From: Macrostomum hystrix
Lineage: Eukaryota > Platyhelminthes > Macrostomidae
Direction of reading: 5' to 3'
Assembly: GCA_950097015.1 (NCBI GenBank)
Contig: CATNEN010000001.1
Location: forward strand, 25,867,501 to 25,931,500
Length of the DNA: 64,000 bases
Position numbers and translations under genes: made by a program. Shown here one piece after another: positions 1 through 12,802 of the stretch (position 1 is its first letter; the number at the start of each line of letters is the position of its first letter). The notes below the pieces were generated by a model. The model did not search any database. It saw only the letters and a list, made by a program, of their open reading frames with translations, and was not told the DNA's origin.

Positions 1-1504
1 ATCTTATGAGTAATCTTATGATAAATTGGCATAGGCCCCGGGTGTCAAAATGGCTGTAATGTGCGTTCCATTTCGAAAAATCGAATTTTCCAACACTAAT
101 GCAGCTGCTCATCAGATGCAGAATAGTATTTGGTACAATTCGTCTCTGTACATAAAAAAAATTCGCAAGACCGTTTTTACAAAATTTACCTTTATAGGTT
201 CGAAAAATTGCATGATTTTTTTTATTTCTACGAAAAAAACACGTTTTACAACTGCAAATCAAGCTTTAGCATCTTGAATGTGACGCTGACTTTAAGTTGG
301 CATGTCATTCTCTTTCAAACATCCACATGCGTCTATTGACACCATTTGCAGTTCAATACGACAAAGTGCACTATCGTAGGGGCGGAAATGGCAAACTTTT
401 TCTCTCATACGTACACCTGTACAGGTACATATCTTAGTACAGATGGCCAACTACTGAATGTGTGTACACGAGTCTAGTATCAAATGAAAGAGGGTCTTAA
501 ATGCAATTCAGCAACGGTAAGCGCAACACCAACGGATGCAGTAATCAAAAGTTATGACTGATCCTGTTTTGAATGTTTTAGCTCCCCGGGGGGGTCAAAA
601 TTTGGGATTTTCGTATCCACCTCCGGGACAAGTGGATGATAAAAACATTCAAAATATACACTTTGTGCGCACATCTGTTGTGCTTCTAAAAACTGAAGCC
701 GCATTCGAATCACACACCAAATACGTTCTGGCCATGCAGTTTTGTACCTCGAAAAATGACTAAAAATGACCAAAATCACGTTTTTAGGATTTAATTACCC
801 ACATCTTCGGTAAACAACATTCAATCAGTCTGAAACCAACATTTTCGTATATGGCGACACCCAAGAAAGTTGGTTGACATGTGTTGAAATGCGATTCAAG
901 TCACACGTCTGTGTCATAGAGGCGTCCAAAGTGCACCCTGTACTAAAAGTACTTTAAAAGTGCACATTTATTTCAATCACAAAAGTACACGGTCAAAAAA
1001 TTTCTCCACCATCAAGTAGGCCTATGTGTTAGGGTTACGATCCCGCAAGTCAAAGTCCGCGCTAGCGCGCGGCCTTTGACTTGCATGGTGAGAAAGTTTA
1101 AAAACATGCACATTTTTTCAACCTCAAAAACCTGTTTTTTGACCCTTTGACCCAAAAGATGGGTCAGCAAGAAAAAATCCATATCAAATCATTGTAGGCT
1201 TCTATAGCCCGCATCGACTGGATAGAGCCACTTGGCGATACCATAAAATGCCGGCTTAAGCGGCCAAAGACCATTTTTCGTCACGTCCAAAAAAATCTTG
1301 TTTTTGGTTGCCATGGCAACCAAAACGCATTGCCATGGCAACGATTTTCACATCAGTGCATAGACCCGAGTATTTTACATGTTTTGCAAAAAACGCATCC
1401 AAATCGGTTCAACTGGGCAAAAGCGGCAATCGTTAAAAGTTGAAAAACGTGCTTTTCTATCCCGACACGTTGGCTACGTCTTATCAAGATGAGATATCGC
1501 ATCC
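1..1504. other. Noncoding repeat-derived block
   Basis: No convincing reading frame is visible. The block is AT-rich with short runs such as aaaaatgacc. Its distal part (about 1290-1400) carries paired catggcaacc/ttgccatggca motifs that reappear at 42,960-43,010, and both blocks finish in a long hairpin containing a CTCGCTTCGCTC-like loop. I therefore read this as one member of a dispersed noncoding repeat family whose other member is at about 40.8-43.25 kb. The two copies are diverged, so the relationship rests on motif order rather than on a full alignment. Confidence 0.5.
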
Positions 1505-1556
1505 GTAATGACCAGGAGAAAGACTCGCTTACGCTCGGCTTCGTCTTGGTCATTAC
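1505..1556. repeat. Hairpin upstream of YR1
   Basis: The arm gtaatgaccagga (1505-1517) is mirrored with one mismatch by tcttggtcattac (1544-1556). The loop is rich in CTCGCTTACGCTCGG. It lies about 280 bp upstream of the YR1 start and resembles the longer palindromes near 43.2 kb and 61.7 kb. Confidence 0.7.
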
Positions 1557-1834
1557 TGGCTCACTCATCCCAATTAGTTATGTCTAACTAAGTTCTGTCT
1601 ATGGATTTGAGGATCGAAAATCCTGAGACAGAGCTGTGTTGTCTCATAATTTCAAGGGCGCCACAAGCATGATCCATAGACGAAAGTAGCGGGCACGGAA
1701 TGCATTCCTGCCCGCGTCTAAATCATTCCTGCCTGGCACTTTAGTCCATGGAAAGCTGAGATTATACTCTATTTTTTTAAGAAGCCGAGAGAATTCGGAA
1801 GGAGAGAATATAATTCAGGAGCGTTAACCTGAAA
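1557..1834 (+). other. Leader region of YR1 with inverted GTCTATGG pair
   Basis: GTCTATGG at 1597-1604 faces its reverse complement CCATAGAC at 1674-1681. The stretch has no open frame. It leads into the YR1 coding start at 1835 and may hold the promoter and one end of the recombinase element, but no TATA box or transcription start can be assigned. Confidence 0.4.
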
Positions 1835-3261
1835 ATGATTAACTTGCAAAGAATTGCCACTGGCGATATCAGTGGCTTGGATAGCGCTGAATTGGATTTC
1901 ATGTCCAAATTGTCCAAGTGCGCCGAGGCGACGATCGATCAGTGGTCGGGACTGCCAATCCTGGACCTCAATGAGGTGGAGACATTTCTGACGGATCTAC
2001 GGGATCCGGAAGGTTCGTATCGTGACTTGGATGTGCAAGGGCTAGAGGGCATCAAACGGCTTGAACAATCGTCCAAGTCACCATCCACCGTAGCGACTAC
2101 TAAGAATCACGTTGATCGGTTCAAGAAATTTCATCGAGAGAAAAACCTGCCTGACGACATCGAGAGCATGCCATTGCGCTACTTAGACGGCTATCTTCGC
2201 CTATGGTATGTTAGTCTGCGAGCGAATCCTGCGCTTGGAACGAAGACCTATGCACCGGATACAATTCGTGGCTTTCGGGCAAGCATTCACCGATTTGTAA
2301 AGGAGACACGCGCCATTGATGTCATTGGCAACGAAGTATTCCGGCTGAGCGAACTTCGGGCGAACAGCCTGGATTCAGCGCGATCACGGATTCCGACATG
2401 GCCCTTCTGAAACAATATTTCACTGGACGGGATCCAATGCGGCTTCAGGATGAAGTGTTTTTTAATATCGTCTACCATTTCGGATTTCGAGGTCGTGAAT
2501 GGATTAGGGATTTATTTTCTGCTTTCTTCACTGCAATTCTCTGTGGTCAATAATGTGAGGTGCATTGACATGATCCAAACTGGTCGGGAGAAGACTATCA
2601 CTGCCGAAGACCGTGGCAAGTGCAGGACAAGCAAGCAGATAAGAATGTTCAGTATCCAAGGCCAGAATTGTCCAGTAGAAGCGGTGGACCCGTACGTGTA
2701 TAAGCTGCCACCAGGAATGGATGTTTTGTTTCCGAAGCCAATCAAGGTCAGGCCTGATTCGGCAGTATGGTATTCTCATAAGCAGGTTCTGGGAAAGAAC
2801 AAACTATTCGATATGATCAATGGCATCTCAAAGCGCACTGGTCTACAGTTCGAGTACAACAACCATTGCATTCGTGCAACAGTTGTTACTAACCTGACGG
2901 AAGCCGGACACAGTCTGCAGGAGATCAAATCTGTGACAGGTACGAGCGTACGGCGTAGTATTTTGGTGTGTTTAATTGGCAGATTATTAAATACATTTTT
3001 TTATGCGGCGACCATTTCACAGGGCATCGGAGTGACGCGGCTGTTGTTCGCTATGTCAGCAGAATTTCTGAGAAGCGGAAGCAACAAATTTCCGAATCGC
3101 TTAGCGTCGCTCTGAATGCGGATTCTCTGTCGGATGGTGCCTCCTCATCAAAGCGAGCCACAATCGTTGTGCCGTCGACTGTAGCTACGCCGTCGGTTAA
3201 TGCAGACAACCCTACCGCGGTTCTTGAAAAGGATGGAGTGCGACTCAGCTTCTACTTTTAA
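1835..3261 (+). pseudogene. Crypton-like tyrosine recombinase YR1 (frameshifted, one intron)
   Basis: Tyrosine recombinases cut and rejoin DNA through a covalent tyrosine intermediate. The N-terminal part (1835 to about 2380) is a SAM-like core-binding region (KKFHREKNLP, FRASIHRF). The catalytic arginine box FRGREW lies in another frame (about 2383-2515), and the C-terminal half (QVLGKN, NHCIRATVV, VTG, RYVSRISEK) returns to the first frame, so there are two frameshifts. A GT-AG intron of 83 nt (2940-3022) interrupts the VTG-HRS box: removing it restores the order seen in YR2. The tail TAVLEKDGVRL matches the YR2 C-terminus, so the two are paralogues. No reverse transcriptase lies in the same unit, which favours a Crypton-type element over DIRS. 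Catalytically dead as it stands. Confidence 0.85.
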
Positions 3262-3367
3262 CATTGGATGGCTTAGTTGATGACGTATTACTCGTTAATT
3301 AATCCCCAGCTTGGCCCAGCCTATTGGCTATTAAATCTGTGCATTTATTATACCATTTTGCGTTCTA

Positions 3368-3540
3368 GTTGGTTATTTTTGCGATCAAGTTGGACAGACT
3401 GCTGAGGCTCAGACTGCGCTAAATCGCCTGCTATCGAATGTAGGATTGACCATAGACAGCCAAGTCTTTTGCGCTCTAGTTGGTCTTTTTTGCGTTCTAT
3501 TTGGACAAGACTTTGCTAGGATAGAATCGGCATCAGGAAC
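3368..3540 (+). repeat. Left inverted repeat of the Tc1-like element
   Basis: This is the reverse complement of about 14760-14906 with few mismatches, including the stretch cagactgctgaggctcagac and the internal CCATAGAC (3450-3457, diverged to ccatagaa on the other arm). The inner direct-repeat motif starts near 3478. Confidence 0.85.
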
Positions 3541-3587
3541 AAAAGAAAAAACTGTAATCAGGCAGGTAGAGAGGCAATGGCGACAGT

Positions 3588-3930
3588 TGTTCGGATGGTT
3601 ATTATTTGGCGGGCTGCGTTGTTCTGCAAAATTATTATTATTATTTTTCTCGGCCTAGGTACATGGATGCCAGGGTTGTGTCGGCCCTTACTGTACGTTC
3701 TTTCCGCGTGCGCCAGCCACCCCATTTTTTATAGTATATCAAGCGCTGCTGGACGTTCAATAAGATTGAAAGTGTTGTGTTTTTTTTGTTTTGTTTGTTT
3801 TTCAATTAAAGATTGCCTGCGCGAGATCGCAGCGTTGACTGCAGGCTTTACGGAGGCCTGACCTAGTGTTAGAACAAAAAAGTTGATATCTTTGTTTCCT
3901 TCCGGTTCTCTTGTCTTTGACTGAAAAACA
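3588..3930 (+). repeat. BEL/Pao 5' LTR
   Basis: Matches 13190-13533 over its whole length. It contains an aattaaagattg block followed by gcgagatcgcagcgttgactgc, probably the R/U5 region. The Gag start lies 27 bp downstream. Confidence 0.93.
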
Positions 3931-3933
3931 TAG

Positions 3934-3951
3934 TGGTAGCAGAGCGTGGTT
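3934..3951 (+). other. Primer-binding site (initiator tRNA-Met)
   Basis: TGGTAGCAGAGCGTGGTT begins three bases after the LTR. It fits the complement of the 3' end of metazoan initiator tRNA-Met (TGGTAGCAGAGGATGGTT from general knowledge) with two mismatches. Confidence 0.8.
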
Positions 3952-3957
3952 AGGAAA

Positions 3958-6900
3958 ATGCCGAAGGAAACAGAAGAATCTGAAGACCAGGCAAGCGCGG
4001 CCGCAGAGAAGCAAGAGCTTCAACTAATGGAGGCCAAGGCCAACAAGACCAAGGCAAAGACTGCGTTTACAAAAAGCAGAAATCGGCTCGTGCAACGACT
4101 TGCAGCTGGGGCCAGCGAGTTTTCTGACGTGCAGCAACTCGCGACCACACTGGAGCATCAGTTTGACGACGTCACGGCTGAACTGGAGAAGCTGCTGGAG
4201 ATCGCCGACGACAATATTCCGATGCGTCACCAGACCCTGAAGGAGATGGACACCGTAGAGAGCGATTACGGTGAAACAGTGAGTCTAATGACGGAAATGC
4301 TAAAAGGCGGTAGAAAGCAGGCTGCGGCTGAGGAAGAGGAAGGTGCGCGACTGGCGGAAAGGGAAGAACAAAAGCGATTGGAACAGCAGCGTAAAGAGGC
4401 GGAGTTGAGGGCTCTAGAGCTGGAGAGTGCGCAGATAGAGCTTGAGAATGATTACCGGCGGCGGAACGAGCAGCTAGCAGAGGAGTTAAGGCGGCTAAGA
4501 GTTGTTACCGGCAAGGCAGACGGAGTTGGCGCAGGCACAAGCTTAACTGAGAGGGCCGAGTTAGAGAGAGATGAATCAGGCGGCAGGGGTAAGCAGGCTG
4601 ATGGGACTGCCCACGAAGGGGGGTCTGAAACGCGATCGATACAGTCAATGCCTAGCCCAAAAAACCCAGCGGCTGTACAGTCACGCTCGCCCAATGTACA
4701 TCAGCAGACTGTGCATCCACTGAGTACGTCGAGAGGGGCAGAAGTTGAGGCACAAGTGAGCAATGATATGTGGCGCCAATTGCAGCGAGTTGCGATTCCT
4801 AACTTCGCCGGTGATAAGCGACAGTATGAAGGTTGGAAAGCCGCGTTTTATGCATGTGTGGATGCGGCACCCTCTTCTCAGGTGTACAAGTTGCTGCAGC
4901 TTAGGCAGTGCCTGCAAGGTGAAGCGTTGCGGCTCATAGCGAACTAAGGGCATTCAGAATATGCGTACAAGGCAGCACTGGAGAGACTGGAAAGAGAGTA
5001 CGGAGGAGAGCGGCGTAGGCTGGTGCTAGTAATAGAAGATTTGGACAGTTTTCGTCCAATTGTGATGGAGAGCGCGCCTCAACTAAAGAAGCTGGCGGAC
5101 TTGTTAGATGTCGCGGTGATCAATCTGATGGAAGCAGGGCGAGAGTCGGAGCTTAATAGCAACGGTCTTCTGCATCTTCGAGTGCAGAAAAAGCTACCGA
5201 CGGACACGCTAGCCCGCTATCATAGATGGATAGGAGACAGCGGAAGAGCTGACACATTGAGCGCTCTTCATCAATGGCTGCTGCGCGAATCCGAGTACCA
5301 GACGGTCGCTATGGAGGCTGTGCGAGGAATCGCTGCTCAATGCGCATCAGGCTTGACAAAGCATGATAATAGTAAAAGATTCCCACCGCCGCAGCGTACG
5401 GAGACACTTCGAACTCACTTTGGAGAAACACCGGAGACTGGAGCGATCAGTGAGATACGAAAGAAGAGCTGCCGTTTCTGCGAAGGACCACATGGCGTCT
5501 GGGACTGCCCAAAGTTTGCTGAGCTGGATGTGGCAAAGCGGTGGGCAACGGCTCGTGAGAAGAGGCTTTGCTTTCATTGTCTAGGTGTCAATCACTCCGG
5601 ACTAACTTGTCGTCGCGCCAGACCTTGCGGAGTAGACGGTTGTCTTGGGAAACATCATTCGATGCTTCATCAAAATCGGGAAGCGAGGCCACCGGTGAGT
5701 AGAACGGAGGAAGCGTCAAAGAAGGCGGCGGTGTCTGGATCATGGTTGAAGAAGGAGCGCACGATGCTGGCTGAGGTGGCAAAAGAGACCGCGCTACGGA
5801 CGGTGCCGGTAGTGCTAGTTGCTGGTGAACGTCAGGTGCGAATCAACGCGTTGCTGGATGATGCGAGCACTCGTACGTATCTCAATGCGGATGTAGCGGC
5901 CGAGCTAGGTCTAGAAGGAAAACCGCAGCGAATCAGTGTCAAAGTGCTTAACGGAGGAATCGAGTCGTTTGAAACAGCACCAGTCGAGGTCACGGTTCAA
6001 AGTATCGACGGCGCATTTGAAGCAAGCGTGGTAGCGTTCACGGCAGAGAAGGTGACGGGCGGCATGAAGGCAGTTGATTGGAGCAGACTGGCTGAGCACT
6101 GGGCGCAACTCCGAGGAATTCCCTTTGATTCCACAGCAGGCCGTCCAACTGTCGAAATGCTGATTGGAGTCGACAATGCAGAGATGCATCTGGCATGCAA
6201 AGAAGTCTGCGGAATGCCTGGTGAGCCAATAGCAAGGCTAACACCAATCGGATGGACCTGTATCGGTCAAGTGGATCAGGAGGGAGGCAGCAACCAGAGA
6301 TTGGAATCGTTCCTCTGTCACGAGTGCCAAGACCAGGTCAACAGTGAGATACAGAAGTTGTGGACGATCGATGACGTGCCAGACTCTGCTGCGCTGAATG
6401 GTGGCAGGGGTACGCTAACGAAGGATGAGCAGTGCGCGTTGAAAGCAGTAAAAAACTCGATGACCATGGTGGACGGCAGATATCAGGTGTCAATTCCATG
6501 GAAGGCGCGGGACTGTGAGCTGCCGAATAACCGAGAGATGGCGGAGCGAAGACTGGTAAGCACAGAGAATAGGCTGCAGCAAAGAGAGGGATTAACAAGA
6601 GAATATCAGGCGGTGCTGGACGGTCAGCTGGCAAAAGGCTATGTCAAGAAGGTCGGAGACATTAACGAAAGTCAAGCCACCAATTGGTATCTGCCGCATT
6701 TTCCTGTCATCCGTGAAGACAAGGATACCACCAAGGTGCGAATGGTCTTCGATGCATCAGCGCGTAGTCAAGGAAAAAGTCTGAACGACATTATTCTGCC
6801 AGGGCCAAAGCTGCAGAATGACCTCTTTAAAGTGCTGCTACGTTTTCGTCGTGGTCCCGTAGCGGTCGTCTGCGACATCGAAGAAATGTATCTCCGCATA

Positions 6901-9699
6901 CGCATTGCACCAGAAGATCGAAGTTTCTTGCGTTTCCTGTGGCGCGCTGGACAAGTTGACCTAACACCGGAAGTTTTTGAGTTTCAGAGTGTCGTATTCG
7001 GTGTCAATTGCTCGCCGTTTCTGGCACAGTTCGTGTCGCAGGAGCATGCCAGGAAGCACCAGGTGCTGTTCCCCAGAGCAGCGGAGACGATTCTGAAGTC
7101 CACTTACATGGACGACAGTTTAGACTCAGTGAACGACGTAGAAGAAGCAATTGCGCTCCGCAACGAGGTGTCAGCTCTATGGGCCAAAGCCGGGATGAGA
7201 GCACGAAAATGGATGTCGAATTCGGCCGAGGTGCTGGAAACGATCCCGGTGGAAGATCGAGCCATAAAAGCGCAGCATGTGATTCGCGGCGAGACAGCTT
7301 CATCGAAGGCGCTGGGAGTGACCTGGACAGGCCACGATGACATGCTCTCGGTCACTGGAAGTGAAGTCGGCAAGACAGCGCGAGTAGAATCAAAGCGACA
7401 GCTGCTTAAACGAGTGGCGAGTGTCTTCGATCCGTGCGGCTTTCTCAGTCCGTTCACGATTCGCGGAAGAATTCTCCTGCAGGAGATTTGGCAGAATGGA
7501 GCTGACTGGGACGAGCCGTTAGATCACCAAACTGGTGCGAAAGCCACACAATGGGCTGCTGAGATCGTGGCGCTAAGCTGTCTAACAATCCCAAGATGTC
7601 TATGGCCAGATCCAAGCAAGAAGGCGGTGCTGCACGTTTTTGTCGATGCGTCTCAGCTAGCATATGGCACGGTTATTTACTTGAGGAGCACGACCGGAGC
7701 TCAATTCTGCGTACGGCAAGCGGCAGCGAAGGCACGGGTTGCTCCACTGACAACCTGCAGCATTCCAAGACTGAAGCTCATGGCAGCAGTGCTTGGCGTT
7801 CGGCTAGCTCAGACGGTAGCAGAGGCACTCAACTTGGAGTTAAAGGAAGCGGTGTTCTGGAGTGACAGCACTAATGTGCTCTGGTGGCTGCGAGGTCGGA
7901 GTCGGATTTTTAAGCCTTTCGTAGCGAACCGGGTTGCGCTTATTCAAGAGGTGGTGAGGACCAACCAATGGCGACATGTACCAACTGATCACAATCCTGC
8001 AGATGTCGTGTCACGAGGCTGCAGCGCGGAAGAGCTTTGCCAGTCCGCAGTCTGGACGGAAGGACCCGCTTTTTTGAGAGAGGAGGAGGAAAACTGGCCG
8101 GAGAAGCTGGTTCCAATGGCAGATGGTGGAGATCAGGAAGTGCGGCGGGAAGCGATGAAGAGCGGTTCAAGTGTCGCCATGATGACGATGTTGGCTGATG
8201 AAGTACCAGAGGTCGAGTGGCGACTGGATCCAGTTCGATTTTCCAGCTACCAGAGGCTGCGCAGTGTTACGGCTTGGGTTCGGCGCTTTATCTTTAATAG
8301 TGGAGTGTCACTGGGTCAGCGTCGTCAAGGTGAACTAAGTGTCGACGAACTGCAAGAAGCTGAGGAAGCTATTCTTTAAAGAGCGCAGGAAGAAGCATTC
8401 CGCGCTGAGCTTCGTCAAGTGCGTGCCGAGAGGCCGGTCCTACCAACCAGTCATCTCCGCTGTCTGCAGCCGTTTTTAGACAGTGCGGGGCTTTTGCGCG
8501 TAGATGGCAGACTGAAGTTCGACCAAAATCTGCCCTACCAGGCCAAGCATCCAGTCATCCTGCCGAGGCGAAGCTGGACTACGAAGTTGCTGGTGAAGCA
8601 CTACCACGAAGAGCAAGGGCATGGTGGGACGAACCAGACGTTGTCCGCGCTTTCAACTAAGTTTTGGCTGATCGGTGGTCGCGAAGCTATACGTGAATGG
8701 GAGAAGGAGTGTGCTCACTGCAGAAGGCAGAAGGCAGTGCCGCAGGTGCAGCAGATGGCGCCGTTGCCGGAAGCAAGGCTCAGAAAGTCCCTTCGAGCAT
8801 TTAGTTGCGTCGCAGTAGATTACGGAGGCCCATTTGAGACGGTGCAGGGACGTGGAAAACGACGCCAGAAGAGGTACCTGGCCCTCTTCACCTGTTTGGA
8901 AACGAGAGCAGTGCACCTAGAGATGGCGTATGGTTTGGATTCGGATTCTTTTTTAAATGCGTTCGCCCGAATGATCAATCGCAGAGGAAAGCCGGTGGAA
9001 GTATTTTCCGATAATGGTGGAAACTTTGTGAAGGGTGAAAGAGAGCTGAGGAGTTTCGAAAGAGAGCAGCAAGAAAAACTGAGACGGTCAGCAGCCGAGC
9101 GTGGCATCAAGTGGCATTTCCAGCCTCCATCCGCGCCCCATTTTGGTGGGGCTCATGAAGTCATGATCCGCGCCGCCAAGCGAGCCGTGCACGCGATTCT
9201 CGGCAACGCTGACATCACGGACGAGGAGTTGCACTCCGCCTTCAATGGTGCTGAGGCCCTAATCAATGCAAGGCCATTGACGTACCAGACCTCAAATCCG
9301 AAGGACGACACTCCGTTGACACCCAACCATTTTCTACATGGCCAGCTGGGCGGCGACTTTGCTCCGGAAGCCGAGAACGAAAGCAACCAAGATCTACGAC
9401 GACGGTGGCGACGTGTTCAGGAGCTTGTGCGGCACTTCTGGCACCGCTGGTTGCGCGAATGGGTCCCCAGGCTCAACGCGAGGTCCAAGTGGTTCAACGA
9501 GCAGCCCGACCTAGCCATTGGAGACATCGTCCTGGTGCTGACACCGAACGCTCCGCGAGGACAATGGCCGCTCGGACGGGTGCTCGAAGTTTTCCCTGGC
9601 CGGGACGGCCGCGTGCGAGTTGCGAAGCTTCGAACTAGCGGTGGGCCTGTGCTGCGGCCAGTGACTAGATTGTGTCTCCTTCAGCGTGATGGTCAGTGA
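3958..9699 (+). pseudogene. BEL/Pao Gag-Pol polyprotein with two in-frame stops
   Basis: One frame of about 1,914 codons runs from the ATG at 3958 to 9699, interrupted only by TAA at 4945-4947 (after RLIAN) and 8377-8379 (after EEAIL). Domains in order: a charged coiled-coil (about residues 10-180); a DUF1759-like Gag core (VAIPNFAGD); zinc knuckles (CRFCEGPHGVWDC and CFHCLGVNHSGLTC); a DUF1758-like aspartic protease (ALLDDASTRTYL); reverse transcriptase with YMDD near 7108; RNase H (VFVDAS, FWSDST); integrase with its HHCC zinc motif (HYHEEQGHGG, CAHC) and DDE residues (VAVDYGG, FSDNGGNF, HFGGAHE); and a DUF5641 tail (GQWPLGRVLEV). Sequence on both sides of each stop is conserved in the same frame, so they look like simple nonsense mutations. 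Not functional without readthrough. Confidence 0.95.
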
Positions 9700-9896
9700 T
9701 TGCTCAGAAAGTGACTGTCTTGTGAAAGTACAAACTGTTAATTAATGTTGTGTTTTTTGGATTAATTGGTGTTTCTGTTGAATTTCTGATGCTGTTGTTA
9801 ATGGTTTAACCGTTGCCTTTTGCATAGTCTTTGCATGGTTTTCCTGCTATTGTGGGTATTAGGACTAGTTTTTCGCTTTAGATCGTTTATGTCGCA
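9700..9896 (+). other. BEL/Pao 3' UTR, first part
   Basis: Noncoding, T-rich. It runs from the Gag-Pol stop to the Helitron insertion point and resumes at 12833-13189 beyond the insert. Confidence 0.7.
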
Positions 9897-10485
9897 TCCT
9901 TCCTCCACTATACTAAAAATGAAATGCTTGGTTGCTTGTAATTGATTTTCTCCCGAACGGCTCAACCGATTTTCACCATTTCTTCACCAAAAGATGCCAA
10001 ATATAGGGACAATTTTACACGTATTTTTATTAAGCTTAACTTTATTGCTAAGAGGATTAAATATTCAAAAAACATGATTTTTTCAAAGGTCAAACCATCT
10101 TGGACTATTGAGAATTTCACTGACTACCACTGAATTGAAATTGCATCGTCAAATTGCGCAACAACCCCTCGCTGATTGAATTTGAAGCCTGCACTCTGGA
10201 GACAAATTGGAAATAAATGTACACAACCAACCGCGAGACTGAGTGTACTCTATTTTCTTACTTCATTGTACAAAGCCAGAACTTTGAGAATTCATTTTAT
10301 AAGGCAGATTTTTGCACCCACTAACCAACAGTCGGAATAGCCGATGTGTAGGCACTAGGAATAGGTTAGGCTAGGCTAGGGTTCGATTCTGCACTGCGTC
10401 AAATCATTTAGACTAATTTTCAGCCAGTAGTGATTGAAGATTATTTTAATTTATTTTTTCATTTCGTAAATAAAATATCATAAAT

Positions 10486-11613
10486 CATAGCAAACCTGAG
10501 TTTGTCATAGCAAACCTGAGTTTGAATCATGGCTAAACCATAGTCTGAATCATGGCTAAACCAGAGTTTGAATCATGGCTAAACCAGAGTCTGAATCATG
10601 GCTAAACCAGAGTTTGAATCATGGCTAAACCAGAGTCTGAATCATGGCTAAACCAGAGTCTGAATCATGGCTAAACCAGAGTCTGAATCATGGCAAAACT
10701 GGAGTCTGAATCATGGCTAAACCAGAGTTTGAATCATGGCTAAACCAGAGTCTGAATCATGGCTAAACCAGAGTCTGAATCATGGCAAAACTGGAGTCTG
10801 AATCATGGCTAAACCAGAGTTTGAATCATGGCTAAACCAGAGTCTGAATCATGGCTAAACCAGAGTCTGAATCATGGCTAAACCAGAGTTTGAATCATGG
10901 CTAAACCAGAGTCTGAATCATGGCTAAACCAGAGTCTGAATCATGGCTAAACCAGAGTCTGAATCATGGCAAAACTGGAGTCTGAATCATGGCTAAACCA
11001 GAGTTTGAATCATGCCTAAACCAGAGTCTGAATCATGGCTAAACCAGAGCTTGAATCATGGCTAAACCCGAGTTTCAATCATGGCTAAACCAGAGTCTGA
11101 ATCATGGCTAAACCAGAGTTTGAATCATGGCTAAACCATAGTCTGAATCATGGCTAAACCTGAGTTTGAATCATGGCTAAACCATAGTCTGAATCATGGC
11201 TAAACCAGAGTTTGAATCATGGCAAAACCAGAGTCTGAATCATGGCTAAACCAGAGTTTGAATCATGGCTAAACCAGAGTGTGAATCATGGCTAAACCAG
11301 AGTCTGAATCATGGCTAAACCAGAGTCTGAATCATGGCAAAACTGGAGTCTGAATCATGGCTAAACCAGAGTTTGAATCATGGCTAAACGAGAGTCTGAA
11401 TCATGGCTAAACCAGAGTCTGAATCATGGCAAAACTGGAGTCTGAATCATGGCTAAATCAGAGTTTTAATCATGGCTAAACCAGAGTTTGAATCATGGCT
11501 AAATTTAAGTTTGAATCATGGCTAAACCAGAGTCTCAATCATGGCTAAACCAGAGCTTGAATCATGGCTAAACAAGAGTTTGAATCATGGCTAAACCAGA
11601 GTTTGAATCATGG
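10486..11613 (+). repeat. 23-bp minisatellite in the Helitron
   Basis: About 48 copies of a 23-bp unit built on GAATCATGGCTAAACCAGAG plus TCT or TTT. Variant subtypes (aaactgg, aaaccat) recur in runs, indicating block duplication of several units at a time. The reverse complement of the same unit forms 51389-52098. Confidence 0.95.
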
Positions 11614-11774
11614 AAAAAATTTTATTTTGTCATTGAATCGAATTCTCTAACTTTTGATTTTGTTGTGTTATATCATCATAATGATATTCAATTAATTCAT
11701 TTAATTGTTGTACTTCTCAATTTTCTACAAAAGCAGCTAATATAAATATTTAACAGGCAAAAATTTTCAACTGA

Positions 11775-12736
11775 GGATCATTATCAATAGGGAGTAATCA
11801 TCAAATGAGGGATCATGATCAACTGGGGGATCATTGTCAACTAAGGGGTCATTGTCAACCGGCGGATCATTGTCAAATGGGGGATCATTGTCAACTGGGA
11901 ATCATCATCAATGGGGATTATCATCAATGGGGATTATCATCAAATAGGGGATCATGGTCAACTGGGGGATCATGGTCAACTGGGGGATCATTGTCAACTG
12001 GTGGAACATTGTCAACTGGGGGATCATCATCAACTGGGGGATCATTGTCAACTGGGGGATCATTGTCAACGGGGGGAACATTGTCAACTGAGTATCATCA
12101 TCAATGGGGATTATCATCAAATCGGGGATCATGGTCAACTGGGGGATCATTGTCAACTGGGGAATCATTGTCAACTGGGGGATCATTGTCAACTGGGGGA
12201 TCATTGTCAACTGGGGGATCATTGTCAACTAAGGGATCATTGTCAACCGGCGGATCATTGTCAAATGGGGGATCATTGTCAACTAAGGGGTCATTGTCAA
12301 CCGGCGGATCATTGTCAAATGGGGGATCATTGTCAACTGGGAATCATCATCAATGGGGATTATCATCAATGGGGATTATCATCAAATAGGGGATCATGGT
12401 GAACTGGGGGATCATGGTCAACTGGGGGATCATTGTCAACTGGTGGAACATTGTCAACTGGGGGATCATCATCAACTGGGGGATCATTGTCAACTGGGGG
12501 ATCATTGTCAACGGGGGGAACATTGTCAACTGAGTATCATCATCAATGGGGATTATCATCAAATCGGGGATCATGGTCAACTGGGGGATCATTGTCAACT
12601 GGGGAATCATTGTCAACTGGGGGATCATTGTCAACTGGGGGATCATTGTCAACTGGGGGATCATTGTCAACTGGGGGATCATTGTCAACTGGGGGATCAA
12701 TCTCATCTAGAGGATAAATGTCATCTGGGGGATCAT
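11775..12736 (+). repeat. 18-bp minisatellite with a 442-bp higher-order repeat
   Basis: The basic unit is TGGGGGATCATTGTCAAC (18 bp). The segment containing two atcatcaatggggattatc motifs near 11,903 recurs 442 bp later near 12,345, so the array is also duplicated at higher order. Because 18 is divisible by 3, several frames stay open, but the peptides are a repeat artefact. Confidence 0.95.
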
Positions 12737-12802
12737 TTTATCTTTAAGAAGCTGTAAATTCAGCTGCTTAAAAGTATATACTCGACGAATTAAAATTTTT
12801 TC

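Noticed and set aside
5347-9386. Antisense open frames across the BEL/Pao pol region
   Set aside because: Shadows of the GC-richer pol frame without any domain.
3958-9699. Reassigned TAA codon (non-standard genetic code)
   Set aside because: The SLC1, WSC, KDZ and YR4 genes all end normally at TAA, TAG or TGA in the expected place, so the two TAA codons are better read as mutations.
10486-11613. CRISPR-like regular repeats
   Set aside because: Directly adjoining tandem units without unique spacers, in an animal-type genome.
11805-12757. Long open frames (up to 194 codons) rich in GDHCQL or STGGSL
   Set aside because: They are translations of the 18-bp minisatellite; several frames on both strands stay open only because 18 is divisible by 3.
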